Translations under genes and position numbers: made by a program
The notes under the pieces: generated by a model
The model's database searches: none
What the model was told of the DNA's origin: nothing
What the model saw: only the letters and a program-made list of their open reading frames with translations
Shown here: positions 8,668 to 17,153 of the stretch, piece by piece
Layout: each line of letters opens with the position of its first letter
Numbering within the stretch: position 1 is the stretch's first letter
Source of the DNA: Nisaea denitrificans DSM 18348
GTDB lineage: Bacteria; Pseudomonadota; Alphaproteobacteria; Thalassobaculales; Thalassobaculaceae
Assembly (NCBI RefSeq): GCF_000426505.1
Contig: NZ_AUFM01000011.1
Coordinates: 806,001-870,000 of the forward strand
Direction: 5' to 3'
DNA: 64,000 bases

Positions 8668-10790
8668 ACGATCTGAGCGATATCCGGAAACGCAATCTGG
8701 CGCGGCTCGTCGCGCCGAAATCCATCGCGGTCATCGGCGCGTCGGACGATCCGATGCGGATCGGTGGCCGGCCGATCGATTACTCGGTCCGCTATGGCTA
8801 CAAGGGCGCAATCTATCCGGTGAACCCGAAGCGCGACACCGTGCAGGGTTTGAAGGCCTATCCGACGATCGGAGATGTGCCTGAAGCCGTCGATACAGCC
8901 ATAGTCGCTTTGCCTGCCCCGATGGTAGCGGAGACGATCGAGGCTTGCGCGGCGAAGGGTGTCGGGGCCTGCATCGTGTTCAGTTCAGGTTTCTCTGAAC
9001 TTGGTGCCGAAGGCGAGGCCATGCAGGCGCGTTTGACGGAAATCTCCCAACGCACCGGTATCCGCGTGCTTGGTCCTAATTGCCTCGGTGCTTTCAATGC
9101 GTCGAGTGGATGGATGGGGACCTTCTCCTCTTCTCCGCAGGTCGACCCGCCGGAGCCGGGGCCCATCGCCATTGCCAGCCAGAGCGGCGCTTATGGCGGC
9201 CATATTTACAATCTGGCCCGAAAGCGCGGTCTCAAGGTCGGGCGCTGGATCACCACCGGCAACGAATCCGATATCGAGCTTTCCGAATGCATCTCCTACC
9301 TGCTCGACGATCCCGAGGTGAAGGTGGTGATGTCCTATGCCGAGGGCATTCGCAACGGGGAAGGGCTTCGGGCCGCTTTCAAGAAAGCGCGTGATCTGCG
9401 CAAGCCGATCGTCATGGTCAAGGTCGGGCGCAGCGATATCGGTGCGGCGGCAGCGGCCTCGCACACGGCGGCACTGGCCGGAACCGATGCCGTCATCGAC
9501 GGTATGTTCAAGCAATATGGCGTCTATCGCGCGGATGATGCGAACGAGATGCTCGAGGTCGCCTATGGCTGCCAGCAGGGGCATTTCCCGGACGGCAACA
9601 AGATCGGCTTCATCACCATTTCCGGTGGTCTCGGCGTGCAGATGGCGGACAGCGCCTCGGCGCTTGGTCTCGACGTCTCGGAATTCTCCGAGGCCGGTCA
9701 GAAGAAGATGCTGGAGCTTCTGCCTTTCGCCGCGCCGCGCAATCCCGTGGATGTGACGGGGCAGGTCTTCAATCAGCGTGACGCGATTGCCGCATGCCTG
9801 AAGATCATGATGGAAGAGGGTGATTACGACGTCGTCATCTCGTTCTTCACCGCCGTCGCGGCACGCCCGGAAATTGCCCAGGACATTATCGAGACCCTGA
9901 AGCCGCTGCGGGAGAGTCGCCCGGACAAGCATCTGTTCTTCTCGATTCTCGCGAACGAGGAGAACACGCGTTTTTATGAGAACAACGGTTACCCGATGTT
10001 CGACGATCCGGTGCCGGCGATCACTGCGGCGAACGGCCTGATGTATTTCGGCCGGGCCTTTGCGGCGAAAGACAGTGCGCTGCCGGAGCTTCCGGCCGGA
10101 TCGGAAACCGTGCCGGACCAGCCGACAGCGGAACACGAGGCGAAACGTGTCCTCGCCTCCGCCGGTATTCCCGTGGTGCGGGAGGTGCTGGTGACCTCGG
10201 CGGACGCGGCCGTCATGGAAGCGGCGACGTTCGGCGGTAAGGTCGTGCTGAAGATTGCCTCGCCGGATATCGCACACAAGACGGAGATCGGCGGTGTGCT
10301 GGTCGGACTTGAAGGTGCCGACGCCGTTCGGGTTGGCTTCGACACCCTGATGGCGCGGGCAGCGGAAAAGCGCCCCGATGCTGCGATTGACGGCGTGATT
10401 GTCTGCGAGATGGTCTCGGGCGGGGTGGAGACGGTTGTCGGCGTACAACTCGACCCGGTACTCGGCCCGGCGGTTATGTTCGGGCTCGGCGGGATTCTTG
10501 TCGAGGTGCTGAAGGATGTCAGCTTCCGGCTGGCACCGTTCTCGGTCGAGGAGGCGTACCGAATGATCCGTGAGATCAAGGGGTACAAGGTTCTGGAAGG
10601 TGTGCGCGGCGCTCCGCCAGCCGATATAGCGGCTTTGGCCGAGGCGCTGTCGAGGCTCTCCGTCTTTGCCGCCGCGAATGCTGACAAGCTGGACAGCATC
10701 GATATCAATCCGTTTATCGTGCTTCCGGAAGGTCAGGGCGCTGTTGCCGTCGATGCGCTGATCGTTCCCTCGGCAAGCGGAAAGGATTGA
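8664..10790 (+). CDS. NDP-forming acyl-CoA synthetase family protein
   Basis: A 708-residue fusion of the alpha and beta parts of ADP-forming acetyl-CoA synthetases. The N-terminus (residues about 10-130) is a CoA-binding Rossmann domain (IAVIGASDDPMRIGG), the middle holds succinyl-CoA-ligase-like domains with SQSGAYGG and the histidine segment ASHTAALAG, and the C-terminus from about 490 is an ATP-grasp domain ending in DSIDINPFIV. It should couple an acyl-CoA to an acid through a phosphohistidine. The substrate is not predictable, since the family covers acetate, pimelate, aromatic acids and others. It is coupled by overlap to the SDR upstream and followed immediately by the flavoprotein, so it is the core of a four-gene operon. 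Confidence 0.88.
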   Translation: MNDLSDIRKRNLARLVAPKSIAVIGASDDPMRIGGRPIDYSVRYGYKGAIYPVNPKRDTVQGLKAYPTIGDVPEAVDTAIVALPAPMVAETIEACAAKGVGACIVFSSGFSELGAEGEAMQARLTEISQRTGIRVLGPNCLGAFNASSGWMGTFSSSPQVDPPEPGPIAIASQSGAYGGHIYNLARKRGLKVGRWITTGNESDIELSECISYLLDDPEVKVVMSYAEGIRNGEGLRAAFKKARDLRKPIVMVKVGRSDIGAAAAASHTAALAGTDAVIDGMFKQYGVYRADDANEMLEVAYGCQQGHFPDGNKIGFITISGGLGVQMADSASALGLDVSEFSEAGQKKMLELLPFAAPRNPVDVTGQVFNQRDAIAACLKIMMEEGDYDVVISFFTAVAARPEIAQDIIETLKPLRESRPDKHLFFSILANEENTRFYENNGYPMFDDPVPAITAANGLMYFGRAFAAKDSALPELPAGSETVPDQPTAEHEAKRVLASAGIPVVREVLVTSADAAVMEAATFGGKVVLKIASPDIAHKTEIGGVLVGLEGADAVRVGFDTLMARAAEKRPDAAIDGVIVCEMVSGGVETVVGVQLDPVLGPAVMFGLGGILVEVLKDVSFRLAPFSVEEAYRMIREIKGYKVLEGVRGAPPADIAALAEALSRLSVFAAANADKLDSIDINPFIVLPEGQGAVAVDALIVPSASGKD

Positions 10791-10795
10791 GCGCG

Positions 10796-11809
10796 ATGAG
10801 GCCGCAAAGCGTCCGTACCCGGATCACCGATCTCTTCGGCATCCGCCACCCTATCCTCTGCGGCGGGCTGATGTGGCTGTCCGACGCCAATTATGTCGCC
10901 GCAGCTGCCAATGCCGGCTCTATCGGCTTCATGACGGCGAAGACATTTCCCGATCCGGGCCGCTGGAAAGAAGAACTGGAGAAGGCGAACGCGCTTTCGA
11001 ACGGGAATCCCATCGGCGTTAATCTCTATATCTCGCAGCGGCCGGAAGAGAACGAGATGCTGTCGGGACATGCCGATCTGGCTTTGCAGGCCGGTGTGCG
11101 ACGTTTCGAAACGGCTGCTATGCCACCGGCGGATCTGGTGAAGCAGCTGAAGGATGCCGGTGCGGTCGTGATCCATAAGGTCGCCTCCGTGCGCCATGCG
11201 GTTTCGGCGGCAACGAAGCTCGATATCGACGCTGTTTCGGTCGTGGGTATGGAATGCGGCGGCCATCCTGGTCTGAACATGATCGGGAACATGGTGCAAG
11301 GCGTGCTAGCCGCACTCCGCGTCGATATCCCCGTCGTGATCGGCGGCGGCATCGGCCATGGCCGGCAGGTGGCGGGAGCGCTTTCTTTCGGCGCGGATGG
11401 AGTGATTCTGGGCACCCGTCTGCTGGTCGCCTCCGAGATCTGGAGCCATGATGCGGTGAAGAAACGGGTGATCGAAGCCGACGAGACCAGCTCCCGTTTG
11501 GTGCTCGCTTCCATGCGTAACACTTATCGGGTGATGGATAACCAGACAGCGCGTTCGGTTGCGCAGCTGGAATCATCCGGGGCGAATGACTACGAGAGCT
11601 ACCGCGAGCATGTCCGGGGAACCCTGCAACGGGAAGCCTATGAAGAGGGTGACCCGGAGAAGGGGCTGCTTTCCATGGGCCAGTCCGCGGTATTCGCGGA
11701 CCGTATCGAGCCGCTGGGCGACATCATCGACCGCATGGTAGACGAGATGGACGAGGCATTGGATCGACTTGCCTCCCTGCGTGTCCCCGCCAATGCGGCA
11801 GCGGAGTAA
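10796..11809 (+). CDS. Nitronate monooxygenase / NPD-like FMN oxidoreductase
   Basis: A 337-residue TIM-barrel flavoprotein of the nitronate monooxygenase (2-nitropropane dioxygenase-like) group. Visible features are HPILCGGLMW at the N-terminus, GVNLYISQRPEEN, VSVVGMECGGHPG and the phosphate-binding GGIGHGRQVAGALSFGADGV. The family also includes enoyl-reductase-like and uncharacterised FMN enzymes, so nitroalkane oxidation is only one possibility. A TTG at 10787 could extend it by three codons; the ATG at 10796 is preferred because AAGGA lies nine bases upstream. It begins right after the synthetase stop and its end overlaps the phosphatase gene by 17 bases. Confidence 0.8.
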   Translation: MRPQSVRTRITDLFGIRHPILCGGLMWLSDANYVAAAANAGSIGFMTAKTFPDPGRWKEELEKANALSNGNPIGVNLYISQRPEENEMLSGHADLALQAGVRRFETAAMPPADLVKQLKDAGAVVIHKVASVRHAVSAATKLDIDAVSVVGMECGGHPGLNMIGNMVQGVLAALRVDIPVVIGGGIGHGRQVAGALSFGADGVILGTRLLVASEIWSHDAVKKRVIEADETSSRLVLASMRNTYRVMDNQTARSVAQLESSGANDYESYREHVRGTLQREAYEEGDPEKGLLSMGQSAVFADRIEPLGDIIDRMVDEMDEALDRLASLRVPANAAAE

Positions 11810-12371
11810 AGGGCTGTACTTTCTCACCCACGCGGATGTGGTCATCGATCCGGCGATTGCCGTGACGGACTGGGGACTCTCTGAGCGGGGACGTGAGCGA
11901 ATTAGGGCCGGACTTGTGCAGCCATGGCTGCCTTCGGTCACAGCAATCTGGTCGAGCGCCGAGCGTAAGGCTCTCGATACAGCCGAAATTCTGGCTGACC
12001 ATCTCGGGTTGGATGTGCAGATCAAGGCTGATCTCGGCGAGAATGACCGGACTTCCACCGGATATTTACCGCGCGCGGAGTTCGAGAGGACTGCGGATGC
12101 GTTTTTCGCCAATCCGAAGTTGTCCGTGCGTGGTTGGGCGCCGGCTCGTGTCGAGCAGGGCCGGATTGTTGCCGCCTGCGATGCTGTCGGACACACGGAA
12201 CAGGACGGGACACCGCTGATCGTCTCTCATGGCGCCGTCGGTGCGCTGCTGCTGGCGCATCTGCTTGGCCAGCCTGTATCGCGTGAGTTGGATCAGCCTC
12301 GTAACGAGGGCGGAAACTGGTTTTCCTTCCGGGACACGGCGCCGTGCTGGAAAGCTTTTGATATTGAATAA
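11793..12371 (+). CDS. Histidine-phosphatase-fold protein lacking the RHG arginine
   Basis: A 192-residue protein of the phosphoglycerate-mutase-like superfamily. LYFLTHADV at residues 8-16 sits where LILVRHGE normally occurs: the nucleophilic His13 is there but Arg is replaced by Thr12 and Gly by Ala14. SSAERKALDTA and IVSHGAVG, the later phosphate-pocket and second-His segments, are recognisable. Activity may therefore be altered or lost, although I recall similar TH-P/A variants among alphaproteobacterial relatives. The ATG at 11793 overlaps the flavoprotein end by 17 bases without its own ribosome site, so it is the fourth cistron of the SDR operon. It converges on the PAS gene. Confidence 0.75.
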   Translation: MRQRSKGLYFLTHADVVIDPAIAVTDWGLSERGRERIRAGLVQPWLPSVTAIWSSAERKALDTAEILADHLGLDVQIKADLGENDRTSTGYLPRAEFERTADAFFANPKLSVRGWAPARVEQGRIVAACDAVGHTEQDGTPLIVSHGAVGALLLAHLLGQPVSRELDQPRNEGGNWFSFRDTAPCWKAFDIE

Positions 12372-12387
12372 GCGTCCGGGCGGGCGA

Positions 12388-12909
12388 CTAGGACGGATCG
12401 TCGAGCGCATATATCCCGGAAAGAACCTTGTCGCAGGTTTCGCCATTACTGCTGAGCGGCAGAACCACGCGTTCGGCCCGGAGATACTCCTTGACCCCGG
12501 CACGATCATAGAACGGACGGATGACGGCATAGGGCAGCATGGTCCGGGCCGTAAGAAGGAACTCGTCGCGGACTTCCCGACGGCGATCAGTCAGCCCGAT
12601 CTCGGCGAGTGTCTTACCTGTGTCATCTCGGCCGAAACAGTCTGCGACCCAGGTTCCAATGACGCGATACCGAACGTCCGATAAGTCTTCGAGGACATCG
12701 AGCAAGATCAGATGGGGAAGCCAGCGCTTGAGTTCGGGTACATCGAAGTTCTGGCGCGCCGGAGCAATGCGATCACCGGCGCGCTCCTTCCAGAATTCAT
12801 AGAGCGCGACAAGTTCCGGGTGCTGAAGTTCAGCGGCGGATTGAACAACGGACAATTTTGTTGGCGTCGTCTGTATGTGGAGTGCTGCAGAACCATCGCA
12901 GTTGTTCAT
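12388..12909 (-). CDS. PAS domain protein (PAS_5 type)
   Basis: A 173-residue protein with one domain resembling the PAS_5/DUF1457 family common in Rhodospirillales: PELVALYEFWKERAGDRIAPARQNFDVPELKRWLPHLILLDV, then RYRVIGTWVADCFGRDDTGKTLAEI and a C-terminal VVLPLSSNG segment. No output domain is attached, so it may be a small-molecule sensor or partner protein. It is monocistronic, convergent with the phosphatase gene, and separated from the sulfhydrylase gene by 70 A/T-rich bases. The function of this family is not known to me. Confidence 0.7.
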   Translation of the reverse strand: MNNCDGSAALHIQTTPTKLSVVQSAAELQHPELVALYEFWKERAGDRIAPARQNFDVPELKRWLPHLILLDVLEDLSDVRYRVIGTWVADCFGRDDTGKTLAEIGLTDRRREVRDEFLLTARTMLPYAVIRPFYDRAGVKEYLRAERVVLPLSSNGETCDKVLSGIYALDDPS

Positions 12910-12979
12910 AGACTCATTTCCCCAATTTATTTGGGATTTTTAAACATCATCCGCAATCCCTGCTTAAATTAATTGTCTC

Positions 12980-14803
12980 TTATTTTAGGGATTGTTCCAA
13001 GTCTTCAATAATGTCCTCCGCAGTCTCCAGTCCGACTGAAATTCGCATCACGTCTTCTCCGGCTCCGGCCGCCAACCGTTGCTCTTCTGTGAGCTGCCGG
13101 TGCGTGGTCGATGCCGGGTGCAGGATCAGGGAGCGGGTGTCGCCGATATTCGCGAGATGGCTGAGCAACTCGACCCGCTCGACAATCTTAACGCCGGCTG
13201 CATACCCACCCTTGATCCCGAAGGTGAAAACGGAGCCGGCTCCGCCGGGCAGGTATTTCTTCGCCAGTGCGTGGTACGGGCTGCTCTCAAGTCCCGCATA
13301 GGAAACCCAGGACACAGCTGGATGGTCATCGAGGTAGGCGGCGACCTTGGCCGCGTTCGACACATGCCGCTCCATTCGTAGAGGCAGCGTCTCGATGCCG
13401 GTGATGGTGAGGTATGCATTCATCGGCGCCATGGTCGGTCCGAGGTCGCGCAATCCGACCGCATGGCCATAGGTGGTGAACGCCAGATCGCCGAAGCTCT
13501 CCCAGAAGGAAATGCCGTGGTAAGCGGGCTCCGGCTCGGAAAGGGATGGAAACTTGTCGTTCTGGCCCCAGTCGAACTTTCCGGAATCGACGACCGCTCC
13601 CCCCATGGCGTTGCCATGACCGGAGAGAAACTTGGTGGTCGAATGCACGATAAGATCGGCGCCATGCTCGAACGGCCGGCAGAGGTAGGGAGTGGCCATC
13701 GTGTTGTCTATGATCAACGGGACGCCTGCCTCGTGCGCGATATCGGCAAGCGCCGCGATGTCGCTGATCACACCGCCCGGATTGGCGAGAGATTCCGCGA
13801 ACAACGCCTTGCAGGACGAGTTGGCGACAGCGGCGCGCACCGCGTCCAGATCGTCCATATCGATGAAATCGCAGTCCCAGCCGAACTTCTTGAAAGTCTT
13901 GCCGAACTGGGTGATCGATCCACCATAGAGCCGGGTCGACGCGACCAGCCTGTCCCCCGGTTGCATCAGCGGGAAGAGGGCGAGCATCTGCGCCGAATGG
14001 CCAGACGCCGTGCAGGTCGTGCCCCGGCCGCCTTCGAGGCTGGCGATCCGTTCTTCCAACACCGCTGTCGTCGGGTTCGAAAGGCGCGAATAGATATTGC
14101 CGAATGTCTGCAGGTTGAAAAGCGATGCGGCGTGGTCCGCATCCTCGAACACATAAGCCGTGGTCTGGTAGATCGGTGTCGAGCGGGCCCCCGTCGTCGG
14201 GTCCGGCGCGGCGCCGGCATGGATGGCACGGGTCTCGAACCCGGCCCTTTGCCGGGGGGCCGCAGCCGGATTGGCTGCTTCCTCGGCACTCGGGGTGCCT
14301 ACGGCGCGGCGTTTCGAGGAAATCACATTGCTATCGAAACCATGCCAGGAAAGCTCACCGTAGAGCCGGGAGAACTCGATCTTCGGGCAGCGATTCATCA
14401 CGACCTTGAGTCCGGCCTTCTCGGCCGTCTCCGCACCTTCGTCATTGCGCACGCCGAGCTGCATCCAGACCACGTCGGCGCCGATCTCGACGGCCTCCTC
14501 CGCGATCGGTCCGGCGGCTTCCGAGTTACGGAAAATATCAACCATATCAATCTTGAAGGGGATGTCCTTCAGAGAGGAATAGACCTGCTCTCCAAGGATT
14601 TCCTGACCGGTGAGACCGGGATTGACGGGAACGATCCGGTAGCCTTTGCCCTGCAGGTATTTTGCCATGAAGTAGCTCGGCCGGGTCCATTTCTGGCTGG
14701 CTCCGACAACGGCAATAGTGCGGACGGAGGAGAGGATCTCCTTGATGTAGCCGTCCGGATAATTCTCGTGATCGATCCGGCGGGCTGCTTCGCTCTCGGC
14801 CAT
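12980..14803 (-). CDS. CoA-binding domain fused to O-acetylhomoserine sulfhydrylase
   Basis: A 607-residue fusion. Residues about 5-155 are a YccU-like CoA-binding Rossmann domain (RTIAVVGASQKWTRPSYF, then ADVVWMQLGVRN and VMNRCPKIE). A low-complexity linker (about 165-188, rich in Ala and Pro) joins it to a full-length PLP enzyme (190-607) of the Cys/Met metabolism family. STTKFLSGHGN places the PLP lysine at about residue 391, and GSITQFGKTFKKFGW and STTHRQLTEEQ are typical of O-acetylhomoserine aminocarboxypropyltransferase, which makes homocysteine from O-acetylhomoserine and sulfide. The ATG at 14803 is preferred over one at 14821 because GGGAGAA precedes it. It lies two bases after the enoyl-CoA hydratase gene. 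Homoserine, a substrate precursor, comes from the hom gene at 42 kb. Confidence 0.88.
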   Translation of the reverse strand: MAESEAARRIDHENYPDGYIKEILSSVRTIAVVGASQKWTRPSYFMAKYLQGKGYRIVPVNPGLTGQEILGEQVYSSLKDIPFKIDMVDIFRNSEAAGPIAEEAVEIGADVVWMQLGVRNDEGAETAEKAGLKVVMNRCPKIEFSRLYGELSWHGFDSNVISSKRRAVGTPSAEEAANPAAAPRQRAGFETRAIHAGAAPDPTTGARSTPIYQTTAYVFEDADHAASLFNLQTFGNIYSRLSNPTTAVLEERIASLEGGRGTTCTASGHSAQMLALFPLMQPGDRLVASTRLYGGSITQFGKTFKKFGWDCDFIDMDDLDAVRAAVANSSCKALFAESLANPGGVISDIAALADIAHEAGVPLIIDNTMATPYLCRPFEHGADLIVHSTTKFLSGHGNAMGGAVVDSGKFDWGQNDKFPSLSEPEPAYHGISFWESFGDLAFTTYGHAVGLRDLGPTMAPMNAYLTITGIETLPLRMERHVSNAAKVAAYLDDHPAVSWVSYAGLESSPYHALAKKYLPGGAGSVFTFGIKGGYAAGVKIVERVELLSHLANIGDTRSLILHPASTTHRQLTEEQRLAAGAGEDVMRISVGLETAEDIIEDLEQSLK

Positions 14804-14805
14804 CT

Positions 14806-15603
14806 TTATTCTCCCGTCCATTCCGGATCGCGTTTTTCGATGAAGGCGTCGATCCCTTCGGCCGCATCGCGGGCCTGCATGTTGTCGACCATTACCTGGC
14901 TGGTATAGGCGTAGGCATCGGCGAGCGTCATTTCGAGCTGCCGGTAGAAGGCCTTCTTGCCGGTCTTCAGCACCAGCGGCGACTTCGAGGCAATCTTACC
15001 GGCCATCTCCTGCACGGCGTCTTCCAGCTCCGTCTCCGCAACGGCGCGATTGATCAGGCCATGCGTAACGGCGGTCTCGGCATCGATCATCTCGCCGGTC
15101 AACAGCATCTCCATAACCTGCTTGCGCGGAATGGCCCGAGAGACGGCGACCATGGGGGTCGAGCAGAACAGGCCGATATTGACGCCAGGGGTGCCGAACC
15201 GGGTGCTTTCGGTCGCGATGGCCAAGTCCGCCGTGGCAACGAGCTGACAGCCAGCGGCGGTCGCAATGCCGTGGACCTTGGCAATGACTGGCTGCGGCAG
15301 GTTTGTGACAGTCAGCATAAGCTTCGAGCAGGCGGCGAAAACCGTCTGATGGAAGGTCTCATCAGTGCGGGAACGCATTTCGCGGAGGTCGTGTCCGGCG
15401 CAAAAACCCTTGCCGGATCCTTCGAGCACCACGGCTTTTATGGTCTTATTGGTGGCGATCTCTTCCAGTTCGTTCTGGAGTGCCGCCATCAGGCCGAGCG
15501 AGAGCGCGTTATAGGCTTTCGGTCTGTTCAGGGTGAGCCGGGCAATACTGTCCCGGTCCTCGCGCAAGACAAGATCGGCCCCTAATTCTTCCGCGACAGA
15601 CAT
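14806..15603 (-). CDS. Enoyl-CoA hydratase/isomerase family protein
   Basis: A 265-residue crotonase-fold protein. LNRPKAYNALSLGLM near the N-terminus and GKGFCAGHDLREM form the acyl-CoA oxyanion region, and VIAKVHGIATAAGCQLVATADLAIA is the second helix. The glutamates of bona fide hydratases are not clearly identifiable: the second position reads NIGLFCSTPMVAVSR, as in the ECHDC3-like subgroup, so the reaction is uncertain. The ATG at 15603 follows GGGAGGA; an upstream frame to 15678 is ignored. It is the first gene of a two-gene unit with the CoA-binding/sulfhydrylase fusion. Confidence 0.8.
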   Translation of the reverse strand: MSVAEELGADLVLREDRDSIARLTLNRPKAYNALSLGLMAALQNELEEIATNKTIKAVVLEGSGKGFCAGHDLREMRSRTDETFHQTVFAACSKLMLTVTNLPQPVIAKVHGIATAAGCQLVATADLAIATESTRFGTPGVNIGLFCSTPMVAVSRAIPRKQVMEMLLTGEMIDAETAVTHGLINRAVAETELEDAVQEMAGKIASKSPLVLKTGKKAFYRQLEMTLADAYAYTSQVMVDNMQARDAAEGIDAFIEKRDPEWTGE

Positions 15604-15714
15604 GCATTCCTCCCGATTGGCTATTCCGCCTTGGATCATCGCGAACACTAGCGCCGCAATGCGTCGAGGAACAGTCATGACAGCGGGATCTCGGTGATTT
15701 GAGCGGTGAAACTA

Positions 15715-17106
15715 TCAGCTGACTTTCAGCCAGGTCATCATGCCGGCTGCGGCATGCTCGACCATATGGCAATGCAGCAGCCAGTCGCCGGGATTGTCGG
15801 CGACGAAGGCAATTTCTGCGGTCTCGTCGGATTGCACCAGAAGTGTGTCCCGCAGCGGCCCCATACGTTCTTCCTGAAGTATCTGCCTGAAATGATGGCC
15901 ATGCAGATGCATGGCGTGGGGCCAGCGGGACCGATTTTCCATGCGAATGCGCACGGTCTCTCCCGTCATGGCCGACAGCAGGGGTGTGTCAGTCATCTCG
16001 GCCTGCCCGTTGAAAGCCCAGGCCTTGCCCTTGCTGACGAGCGTGCGGATGTCGGTATCCGTCCCGTTCAGCACCGCGCTACGCATCCTGCCCATGGCGC
16101 CGCCATCCATCACCAGGTCGACCGCGCGGGCATTCTGAAGCGGGCCCGTTTCGGGGACGGGGTTGGCCGGGAGTGGTCCGGGGGCTTCAATCCGTCGCTC
16201 CGCCTCGGCTTTGCCAACTCGAAAGACGGCAACGGCATAACTGCCGCCGCGTTCGTGAGAGACGAGGGAGGCTTCAGTGCCCGCATTCGCGGTGACGTCG
16301 ACAATAAGGTCGATACGTTGCGCCGGAGCGAGCACAAGCGTTTCCGCTGGCTGAGGCGTCAAAACAGGCTGACCGTCCAGCGCAACGACCCAGCCGGAGA
16401 GTCCTTTCAGGCTGAGATTGAAAATCCGCGCATTCGATGGATTGACGAGGCGAAGGCGCATCCGGTCATTCTGGCGTGCGTCGGACGTCCAGTAACCGTC
16501 GCCATTGACCGTGATCCAGTTGCCGATCCGGCCGCCGTGGGACCAGTCATGCATGGCGCCAAAGTTCTCTGCGATCTGCGCCGTTTCGGTCAGGCGCCAG
16601 TCGTCAATCAGCAGGACTTCGTCCCGGTCCACGTCGGGTGCTTCGGGTTCTTCGACGATCAGGGCGCCGTAGAGACCGCGCGCGAGCTGCTCCCAGGTCC
16701 GGTTGTGCGGGTGATACCAGTAGGTGCCGGCATCCGGCAGGGTGAAGCCGTAGTCGAAAGTTCCGCCCGGAGGGACGGCGGCCTGGGTCAGTTCCGGAAC
16801 GCCGTCCATGGCATTGTCGATCCTGATGCCATGCCAGTGGATTGTGGAGGCTTGCGGCAGATTGTTGAGAAACTCACGGTCGACCCGTTCGCCCTGCCGG
16901 ACACGGATCGTCGGGCCGGGCACACCGCCGTCATATCCCCAGATCGGTGTGGGCTCGTACTCCGCCGGTGCCAGGCGCGCTGTCCCTGGCCGTGCTTCCA
17001 GGCGGGCCTTCGGTGTGATGGCAGCAGATGCCGGCTGGCCTGCAACTGCACTCGCAATGCCCGTCGCGCCCATGGCTCTGAGCAAGTTCCGCCTGGAGAG
17101 TTTCAT
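15715..17106 (-). CDS. Tat-exported multicopper oxidase
   Basis: A 463-residue periplasmic oxidase. The N-terminus MKLSRRNLLRAMGATGIASAVAG is a twin-arginine signal peptide ending near AxA-type ASAA. All four copper motifs are present: HWHG (about residue 90), WYHPH, HAMHLHGHHF and LLHCHMVEHAAAGMM, the last giving the type 1 copper Cys with a Met axial ligand. It therefore should hold one type 1 and one trinuclear centre, like CueO or laccases, and could oxidise Cu(I) or phenolics. No Met-rich insert is evident. It is next to the AEC carrier gene on the same strand, but no functional link is clear. Confidence 0.88.
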   Translation of the reverse strand: MKLSRRNLLRAMGATGIASAVAGQPASAAITPKARLEARPGTARLAPAEYEPTPIWGYDGGVPGPTIRVRQGERVDREFLNNLPQASTIHWHGIRIDNAMDGVPELTQAAVPPGGTFDYGFTLPDAGTYWYHPHNRTWEQLARGLYGALIVEEPEAPDVDRDEVLLIDDWRLTETAQIAENFGAMHDWSHGGRIGNWITVNGDGYWTSDARQNDRMRLRLVNPSNARIFNLSLKGLSGWVVALDGQPVLTPQPAETLVLAPAQRIDLIVDVTANAGTEASLVSHERGGSYAVAVFRVGKAEAERRIEAPGPLPANPVPETGPLQNARAVDLVMDGGAMGRMRSAVLNGTDTDIRTLVSKGKAWAFNGQAEMTDTPLLSAMTGETVRIRMENRSRWPHAMHLHGHHFRQILQEERMGPLRDTLLVQSDETAEIAFVADNPGDWLLHCHMVEHAAAGMMTWLKVS

Positions 17107-17153
17107 CGCCTGTTCCGCCTTTCCCGGTTCTTCCGACCAGTCATGATATGGGG

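Noticed and set aside
13463-14908. 481-codon plus-strand frame opposite the sulfhydrylase fusion
   Set aside because: Same reasoning: the minus strand holds a conserved PLP enzyme, and the antisense frame lacks a recognisable domain or ribosome site.
15604-15714. SAM riboswitch upstream of the sulfhydrylase unit
   Set aside because: The gap before the crotonase gene is about 110 bases without a recognisable SAM-II pseudoknot pattern, and the sulfhydrylase itself is coupled to the crotonase gene.
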